Assembly (NCBI GenBank): GCA_947594335.1
Contig: CANQEC010000020.1
Coordinates: 1 to 18,783, forward strand
Length of the DNA stretch: 18,783 nucleotides
From: an uncultured Lachnospiraceae bacterium
Lineage (GTDB): Bacteria; Bacillota; Clostridia; Lachnospirales; Lachnospiraceae
Direction of reading: 5' to 3'
The position numbers were made by a program, and so were the translations under genes. Below the pieces are notes generated by a model. That model saw only the letters and a program-made list of their open reading frames with translations. It did no database searches and was not told the DNA's origin. This document shows positions 8,135 through 14,107 of the stretch, piece by piece (position 1 is the stretch's first letter; each line of letters opens with the position of its first letter).

Positions 8135-8986
8135 ATGGGAAAGTACGTATTACTTGCCGAGACAGGTGCGGATATACCCAATGATATTGCAAAACGTTAC
8201 GGAATCTGGAAGGTTCCCATGCATGTGACCTTTGACGCGGAGACAAAAAATGACGGTGATTTTCCGACGACAGAAGTTTTTGGTTATCATAAACGAACCG
8301 GAAAGCTGCCAAAGACCAGCGGGAGCACTCCTGCTGATTTTGAGGAGATTTTTGACAGGATTCATGCCAGGTATCCTGACAGGCACATTCTTCATCTTGC
8401 TTATTCAGCCGCAACGACGTGTTCGTATCAGAGCGCGCTGATCGCGGCCAGAGGACGTGACTATGTGACAAGCATCGACACAAAGCATGTGTCGGCGGGA
8501 CAGGCTCTCGTTGTCATCTTTCTGGCCAGATATCTGGAGAAAAATCCGGATTGTTCCCTGGAAGAGGTAAAAAAGCAGGCGCAGATACTGAGCAGTCACT
8601 GCCGCATGGGATTTCTTCCGGGAGATCTGGAGTATCTCAAGGCCGGAGGACGCGTCAGCAACGCCGCTTATCTCGGAGCGAGGATACTTTCTTTGAATCC
8701 TCTGATCGAGCTGATCGACGGGAAGCTTGAAGCGACGAAGAAATACCGCGGAAGCATGGCAAAGGCAGCGCCGAAGATGCTTGGAGATTATCCGGACGCT
8801 CAGAAATTTTCCAGGGCGGTGATTGCGTTCGTGTATTCTCCCGGACTGAGTCAGGAGATCCGCCAGACGGTTGAAGGCCGCGCCAGGGAGATGGGATTTT
8901 CAGAAATCCTGTGGATCGAGACAGGCTGCGTTGTGTCCACGCACAGCGGTCCCGGCGCGTTTGGAATCAGCGGTTTTGCGCGCTGA
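8135..8986 (+). CDS. DegV family fatty-acid-binding protein
   Basis: A 283-residue DegV (EDD fold) protein. Family hallmarks are the N-terminal beta strand ending ETGADIP, TSGSTPADF (residues about 61-69), EYLKAGGRVSNAAYLGARIL with the following NPLIEL, and the C-terminal STHSGPGAFGISG. DegV/FakB proteins bind a fatty acid and present it to the kinase FakA for phosphorylation; a specific role here is inferred from family membership only, and many Clostridia carry several paralogues. The GGAGG at 8124-8128 precedes the ATG. It lies 41 bp after the cyclophilin gene and 62 bp before the dipeptidase, in the same run. Confidence 0.9.
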   Translation: MGKYVLLAETGADIPNDIAKRYGIWKVPMHVTFDAETKNDGDFPTTEVFGYHKRTGKLPKTSGSTPADFEEIFDRIHARYPDRHILHLAYSAATTCSYQSALIAARGRDYVTSIDTKHVSAGQALVVIFLARYLEKNPDCSLEEVKKQAQILSSHCRMGFLPGDLEYLKAGGRVSNAAYLGARILSLNPLIELIDGKLEATKKYRGSMAKAAPKMLGDYPDAQKFSRAVIAFVYSPGLSQEIRQTVEGRAREMGFSEILWIETGCVVSTHSGPGAFGISGFAR

Positions 8987-9048
8987 TGACGCCGCGTCCC
9001 GTTAAAGCCCGGGAGGAAAAACAAGTCGTCCGGAAAGGAAGGAGCCCT

Positions 9049-10026
9049 ATGATCGCTGATATGCACTGCGATACTCTGAGCGAACTGCAGAATCTCAGAA
9101 AAAAGAAAAGTGCGGAAGGGCTGAGAAAAAACGGTCTCAGTCTGGATCTTGAGAGAATGAAGCGGCAGTCCTATGTGCTGCAGAATTTTGCTGTGTTTAT
9201 AGATCTTTCGCATACAGAGGATCCGTTTGCCGATGCGATGGAACAGGTGACGCTGTTTTATGAAGAAATGCAGAAAAACGAGGATATTGTCAGAGCTGCC
9301 TCTTCCTGGGAGGAGATTCAGAAAAATAAAAGCGAAGGAAAAATTTCCGCGGTGCTGACGCTGGAGGAAGGCGGCATGTGCCGGGGAGATATCGGAAAGC
9401 TTCAGACTCTCTATGGCAGGGGAGCACGGATGATGACGCTGTGCTGGAATTATGAAAATGAGCTGGCGTCTCCGGCCATGTATGAGTCCGAACAGCCGCG
9501 GGGACTGCCCAAAAGCGGGTCGAAAGGGCTGAAAAAGCGGGGAATAGAATTTCTTGAGGAGATGGAGCGTCTTGGCATGATCCCGGATGTGTCCCATCTG
9601 TCGGATGAAGGGGTCAGGGATGTGCTTGCAAATACCCGAAAGCCGTTTGCGGCGAGCCATTCCAACGCGCGCGCCCTCTGGCGCCATGAGAGAAATCTGC
9701 CGGATGACCTGCTGCACGCGATGGGGGAGAGAGGCTGTGTGATCGGGCTGAATTATTATCCCCTGTTTCTGCACAAGGAGGACAGCGGAGAATCCACATG
9801 CGCCGCTATCGCCCGCCATGCCCGCCATATCGCCGGACAGGCGGGGATTGAAAGTGTCGGTCTTGGCTCTGATTTTGACGGGTTTGAGTCGGAGTCGGAT
9901 ATTTCCGGCGCGTCGGACATGGACCATCTTCTCTGGGCTCTGCATCGCGCAGGATTTAGCGGCCGTGAGACTGACCTGATCTGCGAAGAGAATGTCCTGA
10001 GGCTGTACAGGGAGATTCTTGACTGA
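9049..10026 (+). CDS. Membrane-dipeptidase (renal dipeptidase) family peptidase
   Basis: A zinc metallopeptidase of the M19 family, which hydrolyses dipeptides. The 325-residue protein starts with the metal-binding HxD motif (H6 and D8 in ADMHCDT). Next come LTLEEGG with the bridging glutamate near residue 106, PDVSHLSDEG and ASHSNARAL with the conserved histidines, and GLGSDFDGFE with the active-site aspartate. No signal peptide is seen, so this is the cytosolic bacterial form. The ATG at 9049 is preferred because AAGGAAGGAG ends about 6 bases upstream and the HxD motif begins at once; an earlier in-frame frame reaches back into the DegV gene but has no ribosome site. Substrate range cannot be told from the sequence. 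Confidence 0.9.
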   Translation: MIADMHCDTLSELQNLRKKKSAEGLRKNGLSLDLERMKRQSYVLQNFAVFIDLSHTEDPFADAMEQVTLFYEEMQKNEDIVRAASSWEEIQKNKSEGKISAVLTLEEGGMCRGDIGKLQTLYGRGARMMTLCWNYENELASPAMYESEQPRGLPKSGSKGLKKRGIEFLEEMERLGMIPDVSHLSDEGVRDVLANTRKPFAASHSNARALWRHERNLPDDLLHAMGERGCVIGLNYYPLFLHKEDSGESTCAAIARHARHIAGQAGIESVGLGSDFDGFESESDISGASDMDHLLWALHRAGFSGRETDLICEENVLRLYREILD

Positions 10027-10213
10027 CGGGTTTGGCAAAATTGGCAGGCAGCCTTTAAGCTTTGCCGGGATTTTGCGGAGATTTTGCCGGGAAGGGAAAT
10101 GCTGCCGAAATGATATCGGGTCCGGCTTATGCGAAACAGCTGCGCATACGGAGCCAGTTTCAGGATGAAAATACGAAAACACGATTATTATGGAAATTAT
10201 CTGGAGAACAGAC
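10027..10213. other. Intergenic spacer before the nucleotidyltransferase gene
   Basis: 187 bp with no credible gene. It contains GGCAAAAT (10034-10041) and its complement ATTTTGCC (10081-10088), and an imperfect hairpin TATGCG/CGCATA (10128-10148). Neither has a T-run, so no terminator can be called. Confidence 0.5.
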
Positions 10214-11140
10214 ATGAGAAAAATGACGCTTGTGATCATGGCGGCCGGGATTGGCAGCCGTTTTGGACAGGGAATCAAACAGCTTACCTCATTCGGACCT
10301 TCCGGGGAGATCATCATGCATTATTCCATTTACGACGCGATAGAGGCCGGATTTGAGAGAGTGGTTTTTGTGATCCGCCGGAATATGCTGGAAGACTTCA
10401 GAGCAGCAATCGGGGACAGAGTTTCCGGAAAAACGGAGATTGTCTATGTGTTCCAGGAACTGGAGGATCTTCCGGAAGGCTTTGCAAAGCCTGCAGGGCG
10501 GACAAAACCGTGGGGTACAGGGCAGGCGATCCTTGCCTGCCGCAATGTGATAGACGGACCTTTTGCGGTCATCAATGCGGATGATTATTACGGGAAGGAT
10601 GCGTTCCGAAAGGTATATGCCTATCTGAAACGTACCAAGGATACGCGGGACGGAAAATTCCACTTCTGTATGGCCGGAGTTGTTCTGAAAAATACGCTGT
10701 CGGAAAACGGCGGTGTGACAAGAGGAATCTGCAGCGTGGATGCGGACGGGGAACTGATTTCAGTCACGGAAACGAAAAACATTATAACAACAAAGGACGG
10801 TCCCGCAGTGAAAGAGGAGGACGGAGAAATCAGGCTGCTTGATCCTGAGTGCCTTGTCTCCATGAATTTCTGGGGATTTACCCCGGACTTTATCGGGGAA
10901 CTTGAGGAGGGATTTGTCAGGTTCCTGGAGAAACTGGATGAAAACGGGGCGGCCGCGGAGTATCTTCTTCCTACGATCATTGACCGGCTGCTGAAGGAAA
11001 ACCGGGTGGAGCTGACCGTTCTTGGTTCGGAGGACCGCTGGTTTGGCGTCACCTTCCGGGATGATGTTCCGATAGTGAAGCAGGAGATTGCGGAGCTGAT
11101 CAGACAGGGAGTCTATCCGGAAAATCTGTTTGGAAATTAG
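10214..11140 (+). CDS. NTP-transferase-fold nucleotidyltransferase
   Basis: A 308-residue GT-A-fold nucleotidyltransferase (NTP_transferase type), related to enzymes that join an NTP to a sugar phosphate. The N-terminus carries the nucleotide-binding signature MAAGIGSRFGQGIKQL with the usual G-x-G-x-R pattern. WGTGQAILAC and NADDYYGKDAF (with the metal-binding aspartates) follow, and later a GITR/VTETKNI-like region. The sugar substrate is not evident, and genes of capsule or glycan synthesis are not adjacent. The ATG at 10214 has GGAGA at 10203-10207 upstream and places the nucleotide signature at the N-terminus. The ATG at 10190 is a weaker alternative. Confidence 0.85.
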   Translation: MRKMTLVIMAAGIGSRFGQGIKQLTSFGPSGEIIMHYSIYDAIEAGFERVVFVIRRNMLEDFRAAIGDRVSGKTEIVYVFQELEDLPEGFAKPAGRTKPWGTGQAILACRNVIDGPFAVINADDYYGKDAFRKVYAYLKRTKDTRDGKFHFCMAGVVLKNTLSENGGVTRGICSVDADGELISVTETKNIITTKDGPAVKEEDGEIRLLDPECLVSMNFWGFTPDFIGELEEGFVRFLEKLDENGAAAEYLLPTIIDRLLKENRVELTVLGSEDRWFGVTFRDDVPIVKQEIAELIRQGVYPENLFGN

Positions 11141-11171
11141 ATCGTGAAATTAGATGTTTTTGTGTCTTGTA

Positions 11172-11177
11172 TATAAT
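11172..11177 (+). promoter_or_regulatory. Possible -10 box of a promoter for a leader RNA
   Basis: A perfect TATAAT lies in an A/T-rich stretch, with no good -35 at 16-18 bases. A transcript from here would begin near 11184 and could end at the terminator at 11279-11310, giving a small RNA or attenuated leader of about 120 bases. Confidence 0.35.
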
Positions 11178-11199
11178 TTATTTTTATGTTAAGATAATA

Positions 11200-11234
11200 C
11201 GTATCTGAGATTGAAATTTCGTATTGAGATTGAA
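11200..11234 (+). repeat. Short direct repeat, possible operator or leader element
   Basis: CGTATCTGAGATTGAA (11200-11215) is repeated as CGTATTGAGATTGAA (11220-11234), differing by one base deletion. The repeat start-to-start distance is 20 bp, about two helical turns, as for two binding sites on one DNA face. Confidence 0.45.
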
Positions 11235-11278
11235 GATGCGTGTATTTGTCGGGGGTACTATCTGATTTTACAGCTGGA

Positions 11279-11310
11279 AAGCGCATCTTTTTGATGCGCT
11301 TCTTTTTTTG
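11279..11310 (+). terminator. Strong terminator, possible attenuator of the nitrogenase-like cluster
   Basis: A 9-bp stem, AAGCGCATC (11279-11287) with GATGCGCTT (11293-11301), has a TTTTT loop and is followed by CTTTTTTT. It lies 139 bp after the nucleotidyltransferase stop, far for that gene's own end. AAGATGCG at 11233-11240 is an exact complement of CGCATCTT (11282-11289), so a competing antiterminator pairing is possible. Confidence 0.85.
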
Positions 11311-11312
11311 CG

Positions 11313-11536
11313 CAGGCCTGCGTAAGGAAATTAGCTGCTGGCGCAGCACGCAGGCCGCGCGGCGTGCAGGGGGAAAAAGCGCCCCCTGCCCGATTACAGG
11401 CGCGCGCAAGGAAAATGCTGCTTTCGCAGCGTGCAGGCCGTACGGCGTGCAGGGGAAAAAGCGCCCCTGCCCGATTACAGGTCTGCGCAAGGAAATTAGC
11501 TGCTGGCGCAGCACGCAGGGGCCGCACGGATACAGG
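11313..11536 (+). repeat. Three tandem two-hairpin repeats (84, 81 bp and a truncated copy)
   Basis: CAGG boxes at 11313, 11397 and 11478 mark the units; the last box, at 11533, ends the array. Unit 1 (11313-11396) has outer stem GGCCTGCG/CGCAGGCC, inner hairpin GCTGC-TGGC-GCAGC (11334-11347), and a second hairpin GCAGGGGG/CCCCCTGC (11366-11389) with an A-rich loop. Unit 2 (11397-11477) has a shorter second stem, GCAGGGG/CCCCTGC. Unit 3 (11478-11532) lacks the second hairpin. The family also occurs at 3260-3431 with different but complementary outer stems. The truncated end abuts AGGAAGGAG, the ribosome site of the next gene. Confidence 0.82.
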
Positions 11537-11546
11537 AAGGAGAAAA

Positions 11547-11792
11547 ATGGAGACAAGGATTGCGATTATCGGAATTATTGTGGAGGACATTGACGCTACC
11601 GGCGAGATCAATGAGATCCTGCACGATTATGGCATGTATGTAATTGGGAGGATGGGGATTCCGTACAGGGATCGGGATGTAAATATCATCAGTATTGTGC
11701 TTGACGCTCCCAATGATGTGATCAATGCGCTGGCCGGGAAGATCGGGCGTGTAAAGGGCGTCAGCTCGAAGACAATTTATTCAAAGATATGA
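11547..11792 (+). CDS. TM1266-type (ACT-fold) hydrogenase-associated regulator
   Basis: An 81-residue protein. It resembles the TM1266 family, an ACT-like fold protein recorded as a regulator in iron-only hydrogenase systems, where it commonly sits beside hydrogenase maturation genes. Visible features are METRIAIIGIIVED at the N-terminus, RMGIPYRDRDVNIISIVLD in the middle, and GRVKGVSSKTIYSK at the end. No DNA-binding domain is seen, so regulation through binding a ligand or a partner protein is inferred. The ATG at 11547 has AGGAAGGAG 5-6 bases upstream. Its 3' end overlaps a short frame at 11789. It is the first gene of the nitrogenase-like cluster, so it may control it rather than a hydrogenase. 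Confidence 0.75.
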   Translation: METRIAIIGIIVEDIDATGEINEILHDYGMYVIGRMGIPYRDRDVNIISIVLDAPNDVINALAGKIGRVKGVSSKTIYSKI

Positions 11793-11921
11793 TGCCGGAT
11801 GAGGCAGAACAGAGACCTGATCTGGAAGTGCCGAAGGGGCAGAAGCGAAACCTGCGGCGGATCCTGAATCTGTACGGTGCGGGATGGCACGGTTTCCATC
11901 TGAAGGCAGGAGGAAGAGTGT

Positions 11922-12689
11922 ATGAAGAAGATTGCGGTTTATGGAAAAGGAGGCATCGGAAAGTCCACGATCGTCTCCAATTTATCGGCGGCGCTGGCAA
12001 AGCGGGGACTTCGGGTAATGCAGATCGGCTGCGATCCAAAGGCGGATTCCACACTGTCGTTAAGACATGGGGAACCGCTGCCGACGGTGCTTGAGACGGT
12101 GCGGCAGAAAAAGGATGCGTTTGCTTTGGAAGAGATCACCTGTCTGGGGTACGGCGGCGTCATCTGTGCGGAAGCCGGCGGTCCGGTTCCGGGACTGGGC
12201 TGTGCCGGAAGAGGGATTATCACGGCTCTTGAAAAGCTTGAGACCAGGGGCGCGTATGAGATTTTCCGTCCGGATGTGGTATTTTACGATGTTCTGGGAG
12301 ATGTGGTCTGCGGGGGCTTTTCCATGCCCATGCGCAGAGGCTATGCCGAGGAGGTGCTGATCGTGACCTCCGGGGAAAATATGTCGATCTATGCCGCGGC
12401 GAATATCGCCATGGCCATTGAAAATTTTAAGGGACGCGGCTACGCAAAGCTTGGGGGCCTGATCCTGAACCGGCGGAATGTGAAGGATGAGGAAACGAAG
12501 GTGCGGACGCTGTGCGGGGATCTTCACACATCGATCATCGGGATGATTGACAGGAGCGATCTGGTGACGGAGGCGGAGACCATGAAAAAGACGGTCGTGG
12601 AGGCTTTTCCGGACAGTGAGATGGCTGCGGCGTTTGGGGAACTGGCGGACACCGTGGTTTTTCGGCAGCGCACGGCGGACAAAGCTTAA
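11922..12689 (+). CDS. NifH-like Fe protein, first triplet (H1)
   Basis: A P-loop ATPase of the NifH/BchL family, expected to be a homodimer with one [4Fe-4S] cluster that passes electrons to a partner component. At 255 residues it is somewhat shorter than NifH (about 270-300), mainly at the C-terminus. Motifs are GKGGIGKST (residues 8-16), IGCDPKADST (35-44), cluster cysteine C94 in GPVPGLGCAGRG with an arginine at the site used for ADP-ribosylation in some NifH proteins, and cluster cysteine C130 in DVLGDVVCGGF. The AGGAGGA ribosome site ends about 8 bases before the ATG. A 129-bp gap separates it from the TM1266-type gene, and 89 bp follow before D1. The second copy at 15420 is very similar in all motif regions. 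Confidence 0.93.
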   Translation: MKKIAVYGKGGIGKSTIVSNLSAALAKRGLRVMQIGCDPKADSTLSLRHGEPLPTVLETVRQKKDAFALEEITCLGYGGVICAEAGGPVPGLGCAGRGIITALEKLETRGAYEIFRPDVVFYDVLGDVVCGGFSMPMRRGYAEEVLIVTSGENMSIYAAANIAMAIENFKGRGYAKLGGLILNRRNVKDEETKVRTLCGDLHTSIIGMIDRSDLVTEAETMKKTVVEAFPDSEMAAAFGELADTVVFRQRTADKA

Positions 12690-12700
12690 GGTGAGAACAG

Positions 12701-12755
12701 GATGCCAAAAGGACACCGCACGTCAGGAAGCGGAAGGACTTTTGGCTTTGGCATC
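12701..12755 (+). promoter_or_regulatory. Alternative hairpins upstream of D1
   Basis: GATGCCAAA (12701-12709) can pair with TTTGGCATC (12747-12755), and GCCAAAAG (12704-12711) can pair with CTTTTGGC (12739-12746). The two use the same left arm, so only one can form at a time. They lie 12 bases or more before the D1 ribosome site, in the H1-D1 gap. Confidence 0.45.
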
Positions 12756-12785
12756 AGTCAGAATATGGAGATGGAAAAATGCTGA
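12702..12785 (+). CDS. Possible 27-residue leader ORF overlapping D1
   Basis: An ATG at 12702, behind GGTGAG (12690-12695), opens a 27-codon frame rich in Gly, Ser and Arg. Its stop (12783-12785) overlaps the D1 start, an arrangement seen in translational coupling. The frame could equally be chance in an 89-bp gap, and no homologue is recognised. Confidence 0.25.
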   Translation: MPKGHRTSGSGRTFGFGISQNMEMEKC

Positions 12786-14107
12786 GACGAATACAAAGAG
12801 AGACAGATCATCCGGGCGCTGTGGTGAAGATTTGCGAAGCCTCTTTTCCGGCGCCTTTTAAAGAGGGACTGGAATACAGCTCGCCGGCCAGGGGGACCTG
12901 GAATATTGTGCACACGGGAATGCTGATTCCCGAGTCCCATCAGATATTTGTCTGCGCGCTGGGCTGCCTGCGCGGCGTGGTTCTGACAGCGGCGGAGATG
13001 AACGCGATGGACCGCTATTCCTCGATTATTATCCGGGAAGAAAATGTGCTGGATGGGACCATGGAGGAGCTTATGGTCGGCGGCGTTGCGGATGTGCTTG
13101 AAAAGCTTCCTTACCGGCCGAAGGCGGTGCTTCTGTTTATCAGCTGTCAGCATTTTTTTCTGGCTTACGATCAGAATCAGGTGTTTGCAGAACTTCGGGA
13201 GAAATTTCCGGATATCCGCTTTACCGACTGTTATATGATCCCGACGCTCAGAAAGAGCGGCCTGACGCCTGATCAGAAGATGCGGGTGCAGCTGTACAGT
13301 ATGCTGGAGAACAGACCGAAAGATCCCCAAAAGATTAATCTGATCGGGAGTAATCTGCCAATTTGCAGAAGCAGCGAGCTGGTCTGGATGCTTGAAAGCG
13401 GCGGCTATACCTTTCGGAGTATTCACGACTGTCAGACCTTTGAGGATTATCTGGCGATGGCAGAGGCTTCCGTGAATCTGTATTACGAGCCGCTGGCCAG
13501 GATGGCCGCGGAAGATCTCGAAAAGAGGCTTTGCCAGCCGTACCTCTACATGCCGTTTACATTTGACGACGAAGAGCTTTCAAAGGCCTATGCAAAGCTG
13601 TCCGAAATGCTGCATCTTCCGAAGCTGGATGAGGAACCCTTAAGGAGGAAAAAAAGGGAAGCGCTTTTTGCGGCAAAGGAACTGATCGGGGATACGCCGG
13701 TTGCGGTGGATTATACGCTGACCTTCCGTATTTTAAGTCTCGTGAGACTTCTGCTGACTTATGGATTCCGGGTGACGGAAATCTACGCGGACACTTTTCT
13801 GCCGGAAGAGCGGGAGGATTTTGAGTGGATCCGGGAAAATTATCCAGAGATACGCATAAGCTCCTGCGTTCGTCCCTGGATGCGTTTTCAGGAAAGAGAG
13901 CGGGAAGAAAAGATACTGGCGCTGGGACAGAAGGCCGCTTATTTTACCGGAACAGACTACTTTGTCAATCTTGTTGAGAGCGGCGGACTGTACGGTTATG
14001 ACGGTGTCGTCCGGCTGGCCGGTCTGATGCAGGAAGCCTTTTTGCATAAGAAAGACCGAAAATCAGTGATTCAGAAAAAAGGGTTAGGATGTGAGAGCTG
14101 TATATGA
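12779..14107 (+). CDS. NifD/NifE-like nitrogenase component 1 subunit, first triplet (D1)
   Basis: A 442-residue member of the nitrogenase component 1 (oxidored_nitro) family, expected to pair with the following K subunit. It has three cysteines in the cluster-binding regions: C59 and C63 in VCALGCLRGVV and C123 in LFISCQHFF. True NifD uses C62, C88 and C154 for the P-cluster together with three from NifK, so a simpler cluster is likely. No equivalent of the FeMo-cofactor Cys/His pair is recognised: the region corresponding to D2's H-x2-C reads FTGTDYFVNLVESGG. The C-terminus ends in an unusual CxxC (C438, C441). The ATG is preceded by GGAGATGG. The gene overlaps K1 by 4 bases. Substrate is unknown. 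Confidence 0.85.
   Translation: MLRRIQRETDHPGAVVKICEASFPAPFKEGLEYSSPARGTWNIVHTGMLIPESHQIFVCALGCLRGVVLTAAEMNAMDRYSSIIIREENVLDGTMEELMVGGVADVLEKLPYRPKAVLLFISCQHFFLAYDQNQVFAELREKFPDIRFTDCYMIPTLRKSGLTPDQKMRVQLYSMLENRPKDPQKINLIGSNLPICRSSELVWMLESGGYTFRSIHDCQTFEDYLAMAEASVNLYYEPLARMAAEDLEKRLCQPYLYMPFTFDDEELSKAYAKLSEMLHLPKLDEEPLRRKKREALFAAKELIGDTPVAVDYTLTFRILSLVRLLLTYGFRVTEIYADTFLPEEREDFEWIRENYPEIRISSCVRPWMRFQEREREEKILALGQKAAYFTGTDYFVNLVESGGLYGYDGVVRLAGLMQEAFLHKKDRKSVIQKKGLGCESCI

Larger units (their letters stand above)
11141..11546. other. Gene-free leader between the nucleotidyltransferase and the nitrogenase-like cluster
   Basis: About 400 bp without a credible gene. In order: an A/T-rich stretch with a possible promoter (TATAAT 11172-11177), a direct repeat (11200-11234), a terminator (11279-11310), then three tandem hairpin repeats (11313-11536) ending at the ribosome site of the TM1266-type gene. 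Confidence 0.75.

Noticed and set aside
8851..10317. Long minus-strand frame opposite the dipeptidase gene
   Set aside because: It overlaps three + strand genes and contains no recognisable domain; the + strand genes carry complete family motifs.
11313..11536. CRISPR array
   Set aside because: The units are long and nearly end-to-end with no unique spacers, and no cas genes are present; they are palindromic tandem repeats.
11789..12094. 101-codon frame overlapping the end of the TM1266-type gene and the start of H1
   Set aside because: It overlaps H1 by about 170 bp in another frame, and only the first 44 residues are outside it with no recognisable features; its ATG overlaps the preceding stop, which may be chance.
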